From Muriicola jejuensis (lineage in GTDB: Bacteria; Bacteroidota; Bacteroidia; Flavobacteriales; Flavobacteriaceae), in NCBI RefSeq assembly GCF_010671595.1, contig NZ_JAABOP010000003.1, positions 149,430 through 213,429 of the forward strand: 64,000 nucleotides of DNA, written 5' to 3'. This document shows, piece by piece, positions 7,839 to 17,560 of the stretch; positions within the stretch are counted from its first letter, which is position 1; the number at the start of each line of letters is the position of its first letter. The translations under genes were made by a program, and so were the position numbers. The notes under the pieces are model-generated. The model saw nothing but the letters and a program-made list of their open reading frames with translations. It had not been told where the DNA came from and ran no database searches.

Positions 7839-10277
7839 ATGAGGGGAATCTCCAAAGCTTTTTTCACCCATTTTTTTACGCTCACTTTTTTCGTGGTTGT
7901 TGCCCTTGCTTACTTCCATCCGGTTCTACAGGGAAAGGTAATACTCCAGTCAGATATCATCCAGTATACCGGGATGGCCAAAGAGCAAAACGACTTCCGG
8001 CAGGAGAACGAAGAAGAACCCTACTGGACCAACGCCGCTTTCGGTGGCATGCCTACCTTTCAGCTAGGTGCCAACTACCCTCATAATTACGTCAAAAAAC
8101 TGGACAGGATACTTAGGTTCCTTCCAAGACCTGCTGATTATCTCTTCTTGTACTTCCTGGGTTTTTATATCCTTCTCTGCTGTATGAAGGTAGACTATCG
8201 ACTGGCCGTACTGGGGGCCCTGGCCTTTGGTTTTTCAACCTATCTCATCATCATTCTGGGAGTGGGACACAATGCGAAGGCCCACGCCATTGCTTACCTG
8301 CCCATGGTTCTGGGAGGCATCCTTCTCACTTTCAGGGGGAAGTATTTCTGGGGGTTCGTACTCACAGCCCTGGCCACGGCCCTGGAGATCAACGCCAACC
8401 ACTACCAGATGACCTATTATTTCCTGCTTCTGGTGATGGTCCTCGGGCTGGTGATGCTCGTCGATGCGATCAGACAAAGGACCTACCTGCCTTTCCTTAA
8501 ATCAATCGGCACCCTTATTTTAGCCGCCTTGATTGGGGTAGCCATCAACACCACGGCACTGCTGGCAACCAAGGAGTACGCCGACTGGAGTACCAGGGGT
8601 GTTTCTCAACTCACGGTAAACCCGGACGGTTCCCCCAAAGAGGCTACCAAAGGGTTAGATCGGGAATATATAACAGAATACAGTTACGGCCTTTCGGAAT
8701 CCCTGAACCTCTTCGTCCCGAGGTTATTCGGAGGCTCGAACAACGAGGATCTCGGAACGGGCTCCAAGGCCTATGCCTTTCTGGTAGAACAGGGAGTTCC
8801 CCGCACTCAGGCCCTTGAATTCGCAAGCGGACTCCCACTGTACTGGGGCTCTCAGCCCATAGTGGCAGGCCCGGCCTATATAGGATCCATCCTCGTCTTC
8901 CTCTTTATCCTTGGGCTTTTCCTGGTCAAAGGACGAAATAAATGGTGGTTGCTTGGAGGGGTGATCCTTTCGTTGATGCTGTCCTGGGGCAAAAACCTCG
9001 GGGTACTCACGGATTTTATGATCGATTATTTTCCATTGTACAACAAATTCCGCGCAGTCTCTTCCATACAGGTAGTCCTGGAATTATGCGTTCCCGTCCT
9101 GGGCGTGATGGGGCTTGCGGCTTTGCTCGGTACTCATAGGACGGATTCCGAGAAGATAAGGGCGCTGAAGCTCTCCTTTTTCATTACCGCCGGACTGGGT
9201 GTTGTCATTTTCCTGATCAAGGGGATGTTCGATTTCAATGGACTCAATGATGCCCTTTACCAGCGCTATTTCGGGGATGAAGTACTGGCCATGATCAAAA
9301 GAGACCGGGAAGCTGTATACATCAATGATACCCTCAGGTCTATGGTCTATGTGATCCTGGCAGCCGGGGTCCTTTGGTTCTATGTTAAAGGGAAATTGAA
9401 AAAAAATCTTTTCCTGCTTTTCATGGGCGTTCTTATCTGTTTTGACCTGGTTGGCGTAGCGCTGCGCTATGTGGATTCGGATGATTTTGTCTCCAGGCGC
9501 ATTATGAACCAACCCTTCCAGCTGACGAATGTCGACAGACAGATTCAGGCCGATACTTCGGTATACCGCGTCTACGATACTGGAGAAGGACTGAACGGGG
9601 CAAGGACCTCCTATTTCCACAAGTCGATTGGCGGTTACCACGCGGCAAAACCGGCAGTGATACAGGACTTGTTCGACTATCATATCTACCGCAACAACCG
9701 CCAGGTACTCAATATGCTCAATGTCAAATACGTCATTCAGCAAAATGAAGAAGGACAAAAAGTAGCTTCTGTAAATCCGGAAGCTTTTGGCAATGCCTGG
9801 TTCGTGGAACTGCTGTTACCTGAGGAGTCTGCTGATGAGGAGATAATGGCCCTGGACAGCCTTGATCTGAAAAGCGAGGCCGTTTTCAACCGGTCTGATT
9901 TTCCCCTGATCAATCAATTTCGCTTTACAGTGGATTCCACCTCGTCAGTACGTCTTACGGAATACAAGCCCAACCGACTTACCTACAGGACCCGGAACGA
10001 CCACGATGGACTCCTCGTATTTTCCGAGCTCTATTATCCCAAAGGCTGGGATGCCTATGTGGACGGTGAGAAAACATCCTATTTCCGCGTGAATTACGGT
10101 TTGAGGGCGATCAGGGTCCCTGCCGGCCAGCATAGCATCGTCTTTGCCTTTGAACCTGAGGTCATTGCCCAGGGCAGCAAGATCAGCCTGGCCGCATCCA
10201 TCTTATTGGGCCTGGTATTGCTAGGCGGCGGATTGTTTGAGATTTTCAGGCGAAGGAGAAAGAATCAGCAGGAATGA
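7839..10277 (+). CDS. YfhO family multi-membrane-span protein
   Basis: This 812-residue integral membrane protein has about 12 hydrophobic segments in the first 540 residues. A long soluble domain (about 550-780) with an SRRIMNQP...YRVYDTGEGLNG region and a final membrane span before the RRRRKNQQE tail complete it. The architecture is that of YfhO/DUF6311-type proteins, GT-C-like enzymes thought to glycosylate surface polymers at the outer face of the membrane. The first loop has Asp in LQSDIIQYTGMAKEQN, which is where GT-C folds carry catalytic acids. It overlaps the next glycosyltransferase gene by 4 bases, supporting a shared role in envelope polysaccharide. Confidence 0.8.
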   Translation: MRGISKAFFTHFFTLTFFVVVALAYFHPVLQGKVILQSDIIQYTGMAKEQNDFRQENEEEPYWTNAAFGGMPTFQLGANYPHNYVKKLDRILRFLPRPADYLFLYFLGFYILLCCMKVDYRLAVLGALAFGFSTYLIIILGVGHNAKAHAIAYLPMVLGGILLTFRGKYFWGFVLTALATALEINANHYQMTYYFLLLVMVLGLVMLVDAIRQRTYLPFLKSIGTLILAALIGVAINTTALLATKEYADWSTRGVSQLTVNPDGSPKEATKGLDREYITEYSYGLSESLNLFVPRLFGGSNNEDLGTGSKAYAFLVEQGVPRTQALEFASGLPLYWGSQPIVAGPAYIGSILVFLFILGLFLVKGRNKWWLLGGVILSLMLSWGKNLGVLTDFMIDYFPLYNKFRAVSSIQVVLELCVPVLGVMGLAALLGTHRTDSEKIRALKLSFFITAGLGVVIFLIKGMFDFNGLNDALYQRYFGDEVLAMIKRDREAVYINDTLRSMVYVILAAGVLWFYVKGKLKKNLFLLFMGVLICFDLVGVALRYVDSDDFVSRRIMNQPFQLTNVDRQIQADTSVYRVYDTGEGLNGARTSYFHKSIGGYHAAKPAVIQDLFDYHIYRNNRQVLNMLNVKYVIQQNEEGQKVASVNPEAFGNAWFVELLLPEESADEEIMALDSLDLKSEAVFNRSDFPLINQFRFTVDSTSSVRLTEYKPNRLTYRTRNDHDGLLVFSELYYPKGWDAYVDGEKTSYFRVNYGLRAIRVPAGQHSIVFAFEPEVIAQGSKISLAASILLGLVLLGGGLFEIFRRRRKNQQE

Positions 10278-11554
10278 AAAAAGTGCTCATCGTCACGTAT
10301 TATTGGCCTCCGGCGGGTGGGCCGGGAGTACAGCGATGGCTGAGTTTTGTCAAATACCTACCCGAGTATGGGATTCAACCCATCCTTTATATTCCTGATA
10401 ACCCGCACTATCCCATAGTAGACCAAAGCCTTTCTGAGGAAGTTCCGGAGGGTCTTACCATATACCGGAGGCCGATATGGGAACCTTACGGATGGGCCTC
10501 CAGGCTTTCCAAGAAGAAAACGAACAGGATCAGTTCCGGGATTGTACCGACTGACAGTCCTTCACTGCTGGAGAAGATGCTTTTGTGGATCAGAGGAAAC
10601 CTGTTTATCCCGGATGCTCGGAAATTCTGGGTTACCCCTTCTGTGAAATATCTAACAAAGATTCTGGAAAAGGAGGACATCGGTACCGTGATCACTACAG
10701 GGCCACCTCACAGCCTTCATCTTATCGGTCTTGGCCTGAAGGAAAAGAAAAACATAAGATGGATCGCCGATTTCCGGGATCCCTGGACAAGCATAGGCTA
10801 TCACAAATCCCTGAAGTTAACGAGGGCTTCTGCGAAAAAACACCTTCTTTTGGAAAAAAGGGTATTATCAGGGGCCGATCAGATCCTGACTACCAGTAAT
10901 ACCACTGCTGAGGAATTTAGAAAACTCACCAGTAAACCCATAAAAGTGATCACCAACGGGTTTGAGAAAAGAAATGAACTTTCTGTTGAAAAGGATCCCT
11001 ACTTCAGCATTTCCCATATAGGTTCCCTTCTGTCAGAACGTAATCCAAGGGTACTATGGAAGGTGTTGTCTGAACTGGCAGGTGAGATTCCGGAATTCCG
11101 GAAAGCCCTTCGTATAAGGTTGACAGGCATCGTTAGCGATGAGGTCGTGGAAGCGATCAAGGGACAGGGTTTGGAGGAGGTCCTTGAAATCCTACCCTAT
11201 CTTCCACACAATAAAGCCGTGATGATGCAGCAAAGTGCAAGCGTGCTGCTGCTGATCGAGATCAACTCGGAAGATACCAGGGGGATCATACCCGGGAAGC
11301 TCTTTGAATACATGGCCGCCGGAAGGCCTGTTTTAGCCATTGGGCCTGAAGGCTGGGAGGCAGGTACGCTGGTCAGAGAGACGGGCTCGGGCAGGGTGTT
11401 TACCTATGGAATGGAAGCAGAGCTGAAAAAGACTGTCTTGGATTGGTTTGGGGATTTCCAGAAGGGTAGACTGGTCCTTTCCTCCCCGGACATAGAGCCA
11501 TACAGCCGAAAGTCACTAACGAGGCAACTAACCGAGGAGGTCCTATGGGCGTAG
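10274..11554 (+). CDS. GT4 family glycosyltransferase
   Basis: This 426-residue GT-B-fold protein has the N-terminal glycine-rich acceptor loop (TYYWPPAGGPGVQRW, about 8-22), a TTGPPHSLHLIGLGL segment, and a C-terminal donor-binding domain. The latter has GSLLSERNPR and the GKLFEYMAAGRPVLAIG motif (E at the EX7E-type position). Homologues transfer sugars from nucleotide donors to lipid-linked or surface glycans on the cytoplasmic side. ATGA overlaps with both YfhO (upstream) and the flippase gene (10 bases downstream) show tight coupling. Confidence 0.88.
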   Translation: MKKVLIVTYYWPPAGGPGVQRWLSFVKYLPEYGIQPILYIPDNPHYPIVDQSLSEEVPEGLTIYRRPIWEPYGWASRLSKKKTNRISSGIVPTDSPSLLEKMLLWIRGNLFIPDARKFWVTPSVKYLTKILEKEDIGTVITTGPPHSLHLIGLGLKEKKNIRWIADFRDPWTSIGYHKSLKLTRASAKKHLLLEKRVLSGADQILTTSNTTAEEFRKLTSKPIKVITNGFEKRNELSVEKDPYFSISHIGSLLSERNPRVLWKVLSELAGEIPEFRKALRIRLTGIVSDEVVEAIKGQGLEEVLEILPYLPHNKAVMMQQSASVLLLIEINSEDTRGIIPGKLFEYMAAGRPVLAIGPEGWEAGTLVRETGSGRVFTYGMEAELKKTVLDWFGDFQKGRLVLSSPDIEPYSRKSLTRQLTEEVLWA

Positions 11555-13005
11555 TCTTTAAACAATCCTTCAGTAACCTGATCATAACCTATATCGGTTT
11601 CGCCATTGGGGCGGTCAATACCTTGTTTCTGTATGCGCGATTCCTCACCGATACCTATTACGGCCTCGTTGGTGTCATCCTGGCCACCTCAGCCATTCTC
11701 ATGCCTCTCCTGGCCCTGGGCGTTCCCAATACCCTGATCAAATTTTATTCTGCCTACACGGACGAGAGGTCGAAGGACGGCTTCCTCTTTCTTATGCTGC
11801 TCCTGCCCCTGGCCTTTATCGTTCCTTTGGGTCTTTTCAGTTACCTCGCCAACGAAGCGATTGGCTCATTTATCGGGCAAAAGAATGCTATCGTGGAGGA
11901 CTATGTGTGGCATATATTCCTCATTGCCATGGCTATGGCCTATTTTGAAATATTCTATTCCTGGTCCAGGATCCATATGAGGTCGGTCTTCGGGAATTTT
12001 ATGAAGGAGATCTTTGGCCGACTCGTCATTTTTTTGCTCCTCTTTGCGGTCCACTTCAACTATATTTCGGTCATCACCTTTATGCATGCCCTGGTTGGGG
12101 TATACCTGCTAAGGACCCTGATCATGAAATTCTACGCCTTTTCCCTGCGTATGCCGAAACCGTCCTTGCTGTTTCCCTCTAATTTCTCATCCATCCTCAC
12201 CTACAGTCTGCTGATCATCCTGGGTGGCTCCACGGCCGTGGTTCTTCTGGAGGTAGACAAATTCATGATCAATCAGTTCATAGAGATCGAGAAGGTGGCC
12301 TACTATACGGTGGCTGTTTTTATCGCCACAGTTATCGCGGTTCCTTCCAGGGCCATGCACCAGATCACCTATCCCATGACCGCCTCCCTGTTGAACAATA
12401 AGGACCATGCAGGACTGGCCGTGCTGTATCGCAAGAGCTCCCTGACCCTGTTTATCGTCTCTGGCCTGATTTTCATTCTTGTCCTCCTGAACCTGGGCGA
12501 CCTTTACCTGTTATTGCCGGAGAATTACCGGGGAGGATTTTACATCGTACTGCTTATTGGCCTGGCGAGGGTTTTTGACGCCCTCCTGGGGAACAACAAT
12601 GCCATCCTGTACAATTCGGACCACTACCGGGCCATTCTGTGGCTCGGGGTACTATTGGCCGTACTTACGATCATCCTCAACTGGGTGCTTATCCCAATCA
12701 CAGGGATCACAGGGGCTGCCCTGGCTACGTTTCTGGCGGTCTTTCTATATAACCTGCTAAAGCTGCTTTATGTAAGGTCGAGACTGGGATTACAGCCATT
12801 CAGCAGGGAAACCTTTAAGGTATTTTTTCTCCTTGCCGGAGTGGTGCTTTTGTTCTTGTACGTGCAATTTCCATTTCACCCCGTGATCAATATCGCTCTG
12901 AAAAGCCTGCTGATCACCTTGGTATATGTAGGGGTACTCTATCGCTTTAGGATCTCCGAGGATGTGTATGCGCTTCTGTCCCGATACTTCAAAAGAATAG
13001 GATAG
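11545..13005 (+). CDS. Wzx-type polysaccharide flippase
   Basis: This 486-residue protein has about 14 predicted membrane helices and no large soluble domain, as in the MATE/MVF-superfamily polysaccharide exporters. The N-terminus (SNLIITYIGFAIGAVNTLFL) and the pair-wise helix pattern match lipopolysaccharide biosynthesis protein / Wzx. It would move an undecaprenyl-linked glycan across the inner membrane, working with the GT4 and YfhO proteins of the same operon. A 10-base overlap with the GT gene implies translational coupling. No polymerase or ligase gene is present here. Confidence 0.85.
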   Translation: MGVVFKQSFSNLIITYIGFAIGAVNTLFLYARFLTDTYYGLVGVILATSAILMPLLALGVPNTLIKFYSAYTDERSKDGFLFLMLLLPLAFIVPLGLFSYLANEAIGSFIGQKNAIVEDYVWHIFLIAMAMAYFEIFYSWSRIHMRSVFGNFMKEIFGRLVIFLLLFAVHFNYISVITFMHALVGVYLLRTLIMKFYAFSLRMPKPSLLFPSNFSSILTYSLLIILGGSTAVVLLEVDKFMINQFIEIEKVAYYTVAVFIATVIAVPSRAMHQITYPMTASLLNNKDHAGLAVLYRKSSLTLFIVSGLIFILVLLNLGDLYLLLPENYRGGFYIVLLIGLARVFDALLGNNNAILYNSDHYRAILWLGVLLAVLTIILNWVLIPITGITGAALATFLAVFLYNLLKLLYVRSRLGLQPFSRETFKVFFLLAGVVLLFLYVQFPFHPVINIALKSLLITLVYVGVLYRFRISEDVYALLSRYFKRIG

Positions 13006-13039
13006 AGTTAGGACGACATTTTTCTCGGCACTCGAATGG

Positions 13040-13073
13040 AAAAACCCCGCGGGGACGAATCCTCCGCGGGGTT
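13040..13073 (-). terminator. Terminator of the Arg/Tyr-rich protein gene
   Basis: A perfect 10-bp GC-rich stem (13043-13052 with 13064-13073) has an 11-base loop and a T tract on the minus strand. On the plus strand there is no T tract, though it may also stop the convergent flippase operon. A short TTGGTTAGTTGGTTA-like tandem repeat lies between the stop codon and the stem. Confidence 0.8.
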
Positions 13074-13101
13074 AACCAACTAACCAACCTAAAAACTATC
13101 T

Positions 13102-14331
13102 TTACTGTACCCTTTTGCTTCGGGTTGTAGCGGTCCGTGAAGTGGACCTTGCTTTTGTTTCCTTACCGGATCTCGTACTTACCGCCTTTCGGGTTACCGG
13201 CGTTCTGCTGATCACTTTAGGGCGATTTGACTCTGAAGTACTTCGCTTGTAGGACTTGGATCCCTGAGAGTTTCGCACTTCGTTCCCGGTGTTCGCCGAT
13301 CTCGAAACAGTCCTTCCGTCTTTTCGGTAATCAGAAGATCTGGAAGTACTCCTTTTTGTCTCTGCAGGGGCCGCACTTCTGGTGACACCGGTCGATCTGC
13401 CATTGGACCTCTCACTGACTCTTGCCTTCTCATTATTTCTGGCAAAGTCTGTAGATCTGTTTGCGGATCGCTCTCCAACCCTGGCCTTTTCAGTATTTCT
13501 GCTGGAGCGATACCCTTCTGACCGGGTATTGGTCCTCGAGACAGGTGTGGCCTGATTAGACCTTACGCTTTTTCCGGAATTTCTGAACTGACCGTTGTCG
13601 CGTGTATATCCGTTATCCCTTCGTCCTCTGTTATCACGGGCAACTACCCTTCTGTCATTTCGATACACTCTTTCCCTTTCCGGTCTGTAGTTGTATCGGT
13701 AGCTCCTTCCCACCTGGGCATAGAATCTCCTGTTGTTGTTTATATAAGGCCCGTAATAGGTATACCGTATGGGGGCATAATACCTTCTGTAAGGCCTGTT
13801 ATACACCAGGCAGAATCCAAGGGCAGGTCTGGCAAAGTAATCGTGGAACGGGCTGTAGATATAATGTCTGTTGTACACATTCACAAATCCGTTGAACCTG
13901 TGGAAGAACCCTCGGTTGTTATAGTATACGTAGAGTCCGCCAACACGTCTCAGCCTGCCATTGTTGTACCAGATATTGATCCCGCCGATCTGTGAAACAC
14001 GACCGTAGTAGTCGTAATAGACAGGCACGTTTTCTATCTGGATCACCGCACCGTAATCGTCGTACTGTACAAAGGGGCTGTAATCAAATCCACTGTTGAA
14101 GGTGATATTGCTCCTTCTGAAGTTGATATTGGCTCCAAAATTTACCCTGTTGTCGATGTAAAAATCGAACTCACCATCCGGATATACAGAAAATGTAATT
14201 CCGTTTTCTACAAAGATGACAGAATTGTTATACCCGAACACGCTGCTGACCATCGTGTTCTTGTCCAGCGTTGTGGCTTCTACTGAGCTGCTCAGTACAA
14301 AAGCTCCTAAGATGAGTAAAAGATTTTTCAT
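13102..14331 (-). CDS. Secreted Tyr/Arg-rich protein with basic repeat tail, function unknown
   Basis: The chosen ATG at 14331 gives a signal peptide (MKNLLLILGAFVLSSSVEA) and 409 residues; the longer frame to 14400 would add an unlikely hydrophilic leader. Residues about 30-190 are rich in Tyr, Asn and Gly with a repeating motif of the form YDYYGRVSQIGGI / YNNGRLRRVGGL, a pattern seen in small secreted Bacteroidota proteins. Residues about 215-409 are strongly basic, almost without hydrophobic residues, and include two 20-residue tandem units (EKARV-G/S-ERS). I do not recognise a defined domain. An extracytoplasmic, polyanion-binding role is possible but is only a guess. Confidence 0.7.
   Translation of the reverse strand: MKNLLLILGAFVLSSSVEATTLDKNTMVSSVFGYNNSVIFVENGITFSVYPDGEFDFYIDNRVNFGANINFRRSNITFNSGFDYSPFVQYDDYGAVIQIENVPVYYDYYGRVSQIGGINIWYNNGRLRRVGGLYVYYNNRGFFHRFNGFVNVYNRHYIYSPFHDYFARPALGFCLVYNRPYRRYYAPIRYTYYGPYINNNRRFYAQVGRSYRYNYRPERERVYRNDRRVVARDNRGRRDNGYTRDNGQFRNSGKSVRSNQATPVSRTNTRSEGYRSSRNTEKARVGERSANRSTDFARNNEKARVSERSNGRSTGVTRSAAPAETKRSTSRSSDYRKDGRTVSRSANTGNEVRNSQGSKSYKRSTSESNRPKVISRTPVTRKAVSTRSGKETKARSTSRTATTRSKRVQ
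13381..13500. repeat. Two 60-bp imperfect tandem repeats within a coding region
   Basis: 13381-13440 and 13441-13500 align without gaps with a period of exactly 60 bases. They encode RNNEKARVSERSNGRSTGVT and RNTEKARVGERSANRSTDFA in the basic tail of the secreted protein. Confidence 0.75.
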
Positions 14332-14536
14332 GACACAAGTATTTAAATTCTGAATGCAACTATTTACATTCATGTACTCAGTATTCAAACAGCGTGCCAA
14401 AAATCAGGAGACGTACTTAATACAATGATAAACAGATAGTTATAAACATTAAAAGATCACCAGGGCAGCGAGGTCTATGCAACTTAGATGCGCCAGGCAA
14501 TGAATAAACGGATAAATGGTGAGTGTTAAAGGGAGG

Positions 14537-17317
14537 TCAGATCTTTGATTTGAGGTACCTGGCAGTATGCCCTTTCCCTTCAGATACGACCTCTTCAGGG
14601 GTACCCTCGGAGACGAGGTAACCTCCGTTTTCCCCTCCTTCAGGTCCCAGGTCGATCAGGTAATCGGCACATTTGATCATATCGAGGTTGTGTTCGATGA
14701 CCAGTACGGAATGTCCTGCCTGCAGCAGGGCCTCAAAGGAATTCAAAAGTTTTTTGATGTCGTGGAAATGCAGGCCTGTGGTAGGTTCGTCGAAAATGAA
14801 CAGGGCCTTGTCCTTTGACGCCCCTTTCACTAAGAACGTGGCCAGTTTGATGCGCTGAGCTTCCCCTCCGGATAAAGTAGATGAAGATTGCCCCAGGGTT
14901 ACATAACCCAATCCCACATCCTGAAGGGGTTTGAGTTTCGCTATTACCTTATTTTGTTTGTGTCTTTTAAAGAATTCCAGGGCGTTGTCGATGGTCATAT
15001 TCAGTACATCGTCTATGTTCATGCCTTCGAATCGCACTTCCAGCACATCTTTCTTGAAGCGTTTGCCCTGGCAGGTATCGCATTCCAAATGCACATCGGC
15101 CATGAACTGCATCTCAACGGTGATCTCACCTTCGCCTTTGCATTTTTCGCACCGGCCCCCTTCTACGTTAAAGGAAAAATGCTTGGCCTGGTAACCCCTT
15201 AATTTGCTGAGTTTCTGGGAGGCGAACAGACTTCTGATATCGTCATAGGCCTTGATATAGGTGACGGGGTTAGACCTTGAGGACCGCCCGATGGGATTCT
15301 GGTCCACGAATTCAATGCTTTTGATGTCCCTGTATTTTCCTTCGATGCCGGTATGCTGCCCGGCCTTGTCGCCATAGCCCCCTAATTCCTTCAGAAGGGC
15401 TGGATATAGGATCTTCCTCACCAGGGTGCTCTTGCCACTTCCTGACACACCCGTAACCACCGTCAGCATGTTGAGGGGGAAGGTAACATCAATGTTCTTT
15501 AAGTTGTGCTCTCTGGCACCTAATACCTTGATAAAATTTGGGCTTCGCCTGCGTTTTTCGGGCACTTCTATTTTTTCCTTTCCATTAAGATAGGCCGCCG
15601 TGAGGGTTTCGGCTGCCAGGATCTCATCGTAGGTTCCGCTGGCCACGACCTCCCCACCGAACGTTCCCGCCATGGGCCCTATGTCGATAATCCGATCTGC
15701 AGCCTTCATGATGTCCTCGTCGTGTTCTACAACAATGACCGTATTTCCGAGATCCCTCAGAGATTTGAGCACACTGATCAGGTTTTCTGTATCCCTTGGA
15801 TGAAGCCCAATACTGGGTTCATCCAGTATATACATGGATCCCACCAGGCTGCTGCCCAGGGAGGTGGCGAGGTTGATACGCTGACTTTCCCCTCCTGAAA
15901 GGGTATTCGATTTCCTGTTCAGGGTGAGATAACCCAGCCCGACCTTTTCCAGGAACCCAAGCCTGGTATTGATCTCCTTCAACAATCGACTTGCGATCGC
16001 CTTTTCGTGATCCGTGATGGTAAGATCCCCGAAAAAGCGGATCAGAGAGGTGATAGGTTGCTCTACGAGATCGGAAATGGACATGCCATTGATCTTTACG
16101 TAATCTGCTTCCTTCCTGAGGCGTTTCCCCTTGCAAAGGGAACATCGGGTCTTACCGCGGTACCTCGACAACATGACGCGGTTCTGAATTTTGTAACTCT
16201 TATCCTCCAGCTGCTGAAAGAATTTGTGGATCCCGATAAAATGGCTATTTCCCTCCCAGACCAGGTTCTTCTGATCCTCTGATAGCTGGTACCAGGGTTT
16301 GTGGATGGGAAAGTCGAATTTGTAGGCGGCGTTGACGAGTTGATCCCTGTACCAGCTCATACTTTCACCCCTCCAGGGGAAAACCGCATTCTCGTATATT
16401 GAGAGGGAGGTATTAGGGATCACAAGGTCCTCATCGATGCCGATGACATCCCCGTATCCCTCGCATTTAGGACAGGCCCCGTAAGGATTGTTGAAGCTGA
16501 ACAGGTGTACGTTGGGCTCCAGAAAGCCCATGCCGTCTAGCTCGAAAATATTGCTGAAGGTGGTTTGTTCCCCTGTGGCAATCTCCTCAATGATACAGGT
16601 ACCCTTTCCTTCGAAGAAGGCGGAATCAACCGCATTGGCCAGTCGGTTATAAAAGTCCTCGTCCTCTTTCTTCACGATCCTGTCGACCACCAGGTACAAC
16701 TGGTCCCCTACAGCCTGATGCAGGTCCTCGTCGATCCGGTGTACTTCCCCACCGTATTTCACTCTCGCATAGCCCTGGAGAGAGAGGAGTTGGAGCGTTT
16801 TTTTCTTATCCCGGTTCTCGGGGATGGTAATAGGCGCCAGCAGGAGGAGTTTTGTGTCCTCTTCGAACCCTTTTACAAAAGATACTACATCGGTTACCGT
16901 GTGCTTTTTTACCTCTTCACCTGAAATAGGAGAAAATGTCCTTCCGATCCTGGCGAAAAGCAGTTTGAGGTAGTCGTAAATCTCCGTACTGGTCCCGACG
17001 GTAGAGCGGGGGTTAGTGGCATTTACTTTTTGCTCAATGGCGATGGCGGGGGCAATCCCCTTGATCTGATCCACCTTGGGCTTGTCCAGTTTTCCCAGGA
17101 ACTGACGCGCGTAGGAGGAGAGACTTTCCACATAGCGCCTTTGTCCTTCGGCGTAGAGGGTGTCGAAGGCAAGGCTCGATTTCCCTGAACCCGACAAGCC
17201 CGTGATCACCACCAGCTGGTTGCGTGGAATCACCACGTCAATGTCTTTCAGGTTGTGGAGTTTGGCTCCTTTAATGATGATATTGGTCTTCGGACTGACC
17301 TCCGCAAGCGTGTTCAT
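14537..17317 (-). CDS. uvrA: Excinuclease ABC subunit A
   Basis: This 926-residue UvrA has two ABC ATPase halves: Walker A GLSGSGKSS (40-48) with signature LSGGESQRINLA, and a second Walker A GVSGSGKST with signature LSGGEAQRIKLA. Zinc-binding CxxC pairs (CPKCEGYG, CSLCKGKR, CEKCKGEG, CDTCQGKR) are all present. UvrA scans DNA for bulky damage and loads UvrB in nucleotide excision repair. I place the start at 17317 (MNTLAEVSPK) because a promoter element lies inside the longer frame that begins at 17359, and homologues begin shortly before IIIKGAKLHNL. The gene stands alone. Confidence 0.97.
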   Translation of the reverse strand: MNTLAEVSPKTNIIIKGAKLHNLKDIDVVIPRNQLVVITGLSGSGKSSLAFDTLYAEGQRRYVESLSSYARQFLGKLDKPKVDQIKGIAPAIAIEQKVNATNPRSTVGTSTEIYDYLKLLFARIGRTFSPISGEEVKKHTVTDVVSFVKGFEEDTKLLLLAPITIPENRDKKKTLQLLSLQGYARVKYGGEVHRIDEDLHQAVGDQLYLVVDRIVKKEDEDFYNRLANAVDSAFFEGKGTCIIEEIATGEQTTFSNIFELDGMGFLEPNVHLFSFNNPYGACPKCEGYGDVIGIDEDLVIPNTSLSIYENAVFPWRGESMSWYRDQLVNAAYKFDFPIHKPWYQLSEDQKNLVWEGNSHFIGIHKFFQQLEDKSYKIQNRVMLSRYRGKTRCSLCKGKRLRKEADYVKINGMSISDLVEQPITSLIRFFGDLTITDHEKAIASRLLKEINTRLGFLEKVGLGYLTLNRKSNTLSGGESQRINLATSLGSSLVGSMYILDEPSIGLHPRDTENLISVLKSLRDLGNTVIVVEHDEDIMKAADRIIDIGPMAGTFGGEVVASGTYDEILAAETLTAAYLNGKEKIEVPEKRRRSPNFIKVLGAREHNLKNIDVTFPLNMLTVVTGVSGSGKSTLVRKILYPALLKELGGYGDKAGQHTGIEGKYRDIKSIEFVDQNPIGRSSRSNPVTYIKAYDDIRSLFASQKLSKLRGYQAKHFSFNVEGGRCEKCKGEGEITVEMQFMADVHLECDTCQGKRFKKDVLEVRFEGMNIDDVLNMTIDNALEFFKRHKQNKVIAKLKPLQDVGLGYVTLGQSSSTLSGGEAQRIKLATFLVKGASKDKALFIFDEPTTGLHFHDIKKLLNSFEALLQAGHSVLVIEHNLDMIKCADYLIDLGPEGGENGGYLVSEGTPEEVVSEGKGHTARYLKSKI

Positions 17318-17334
17318 ATTCTTCTGGAAAGCAG

Positions 17335-17342
17335 CAAAGATA
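17335..17342 (-). promoter_or_regulatory. Bacteroidota -7 box for uvrA
   Basis: The minus strand reads TATCTTTG, matching TAnnTTTG, 17 bases upstream of the ATG at 17317. A TTG on that strand lies 14 bases further up, shorter than usual. It supports the internal start codon. Confidence 0.45.
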
Positions 17343-17560
17343 CGATATGAAAACACCAATAACCAGCCTCATTTGGGCCCGTCCCCAAAAATGTTAAAAA
17401 AACCATCAAGGGATGCAAGACTCATATTTTTTCTATCTTTGAAGTGTTAATCGTCAAGAAATACGCCTATACCGCAACATTACTTTTTGAAGTTTTAGAT
17501 TTTTTGTCGCGTTCTGAATAACCCCCGCGACCCCTGAATTGAACCAAAAAAAGTAATTGT

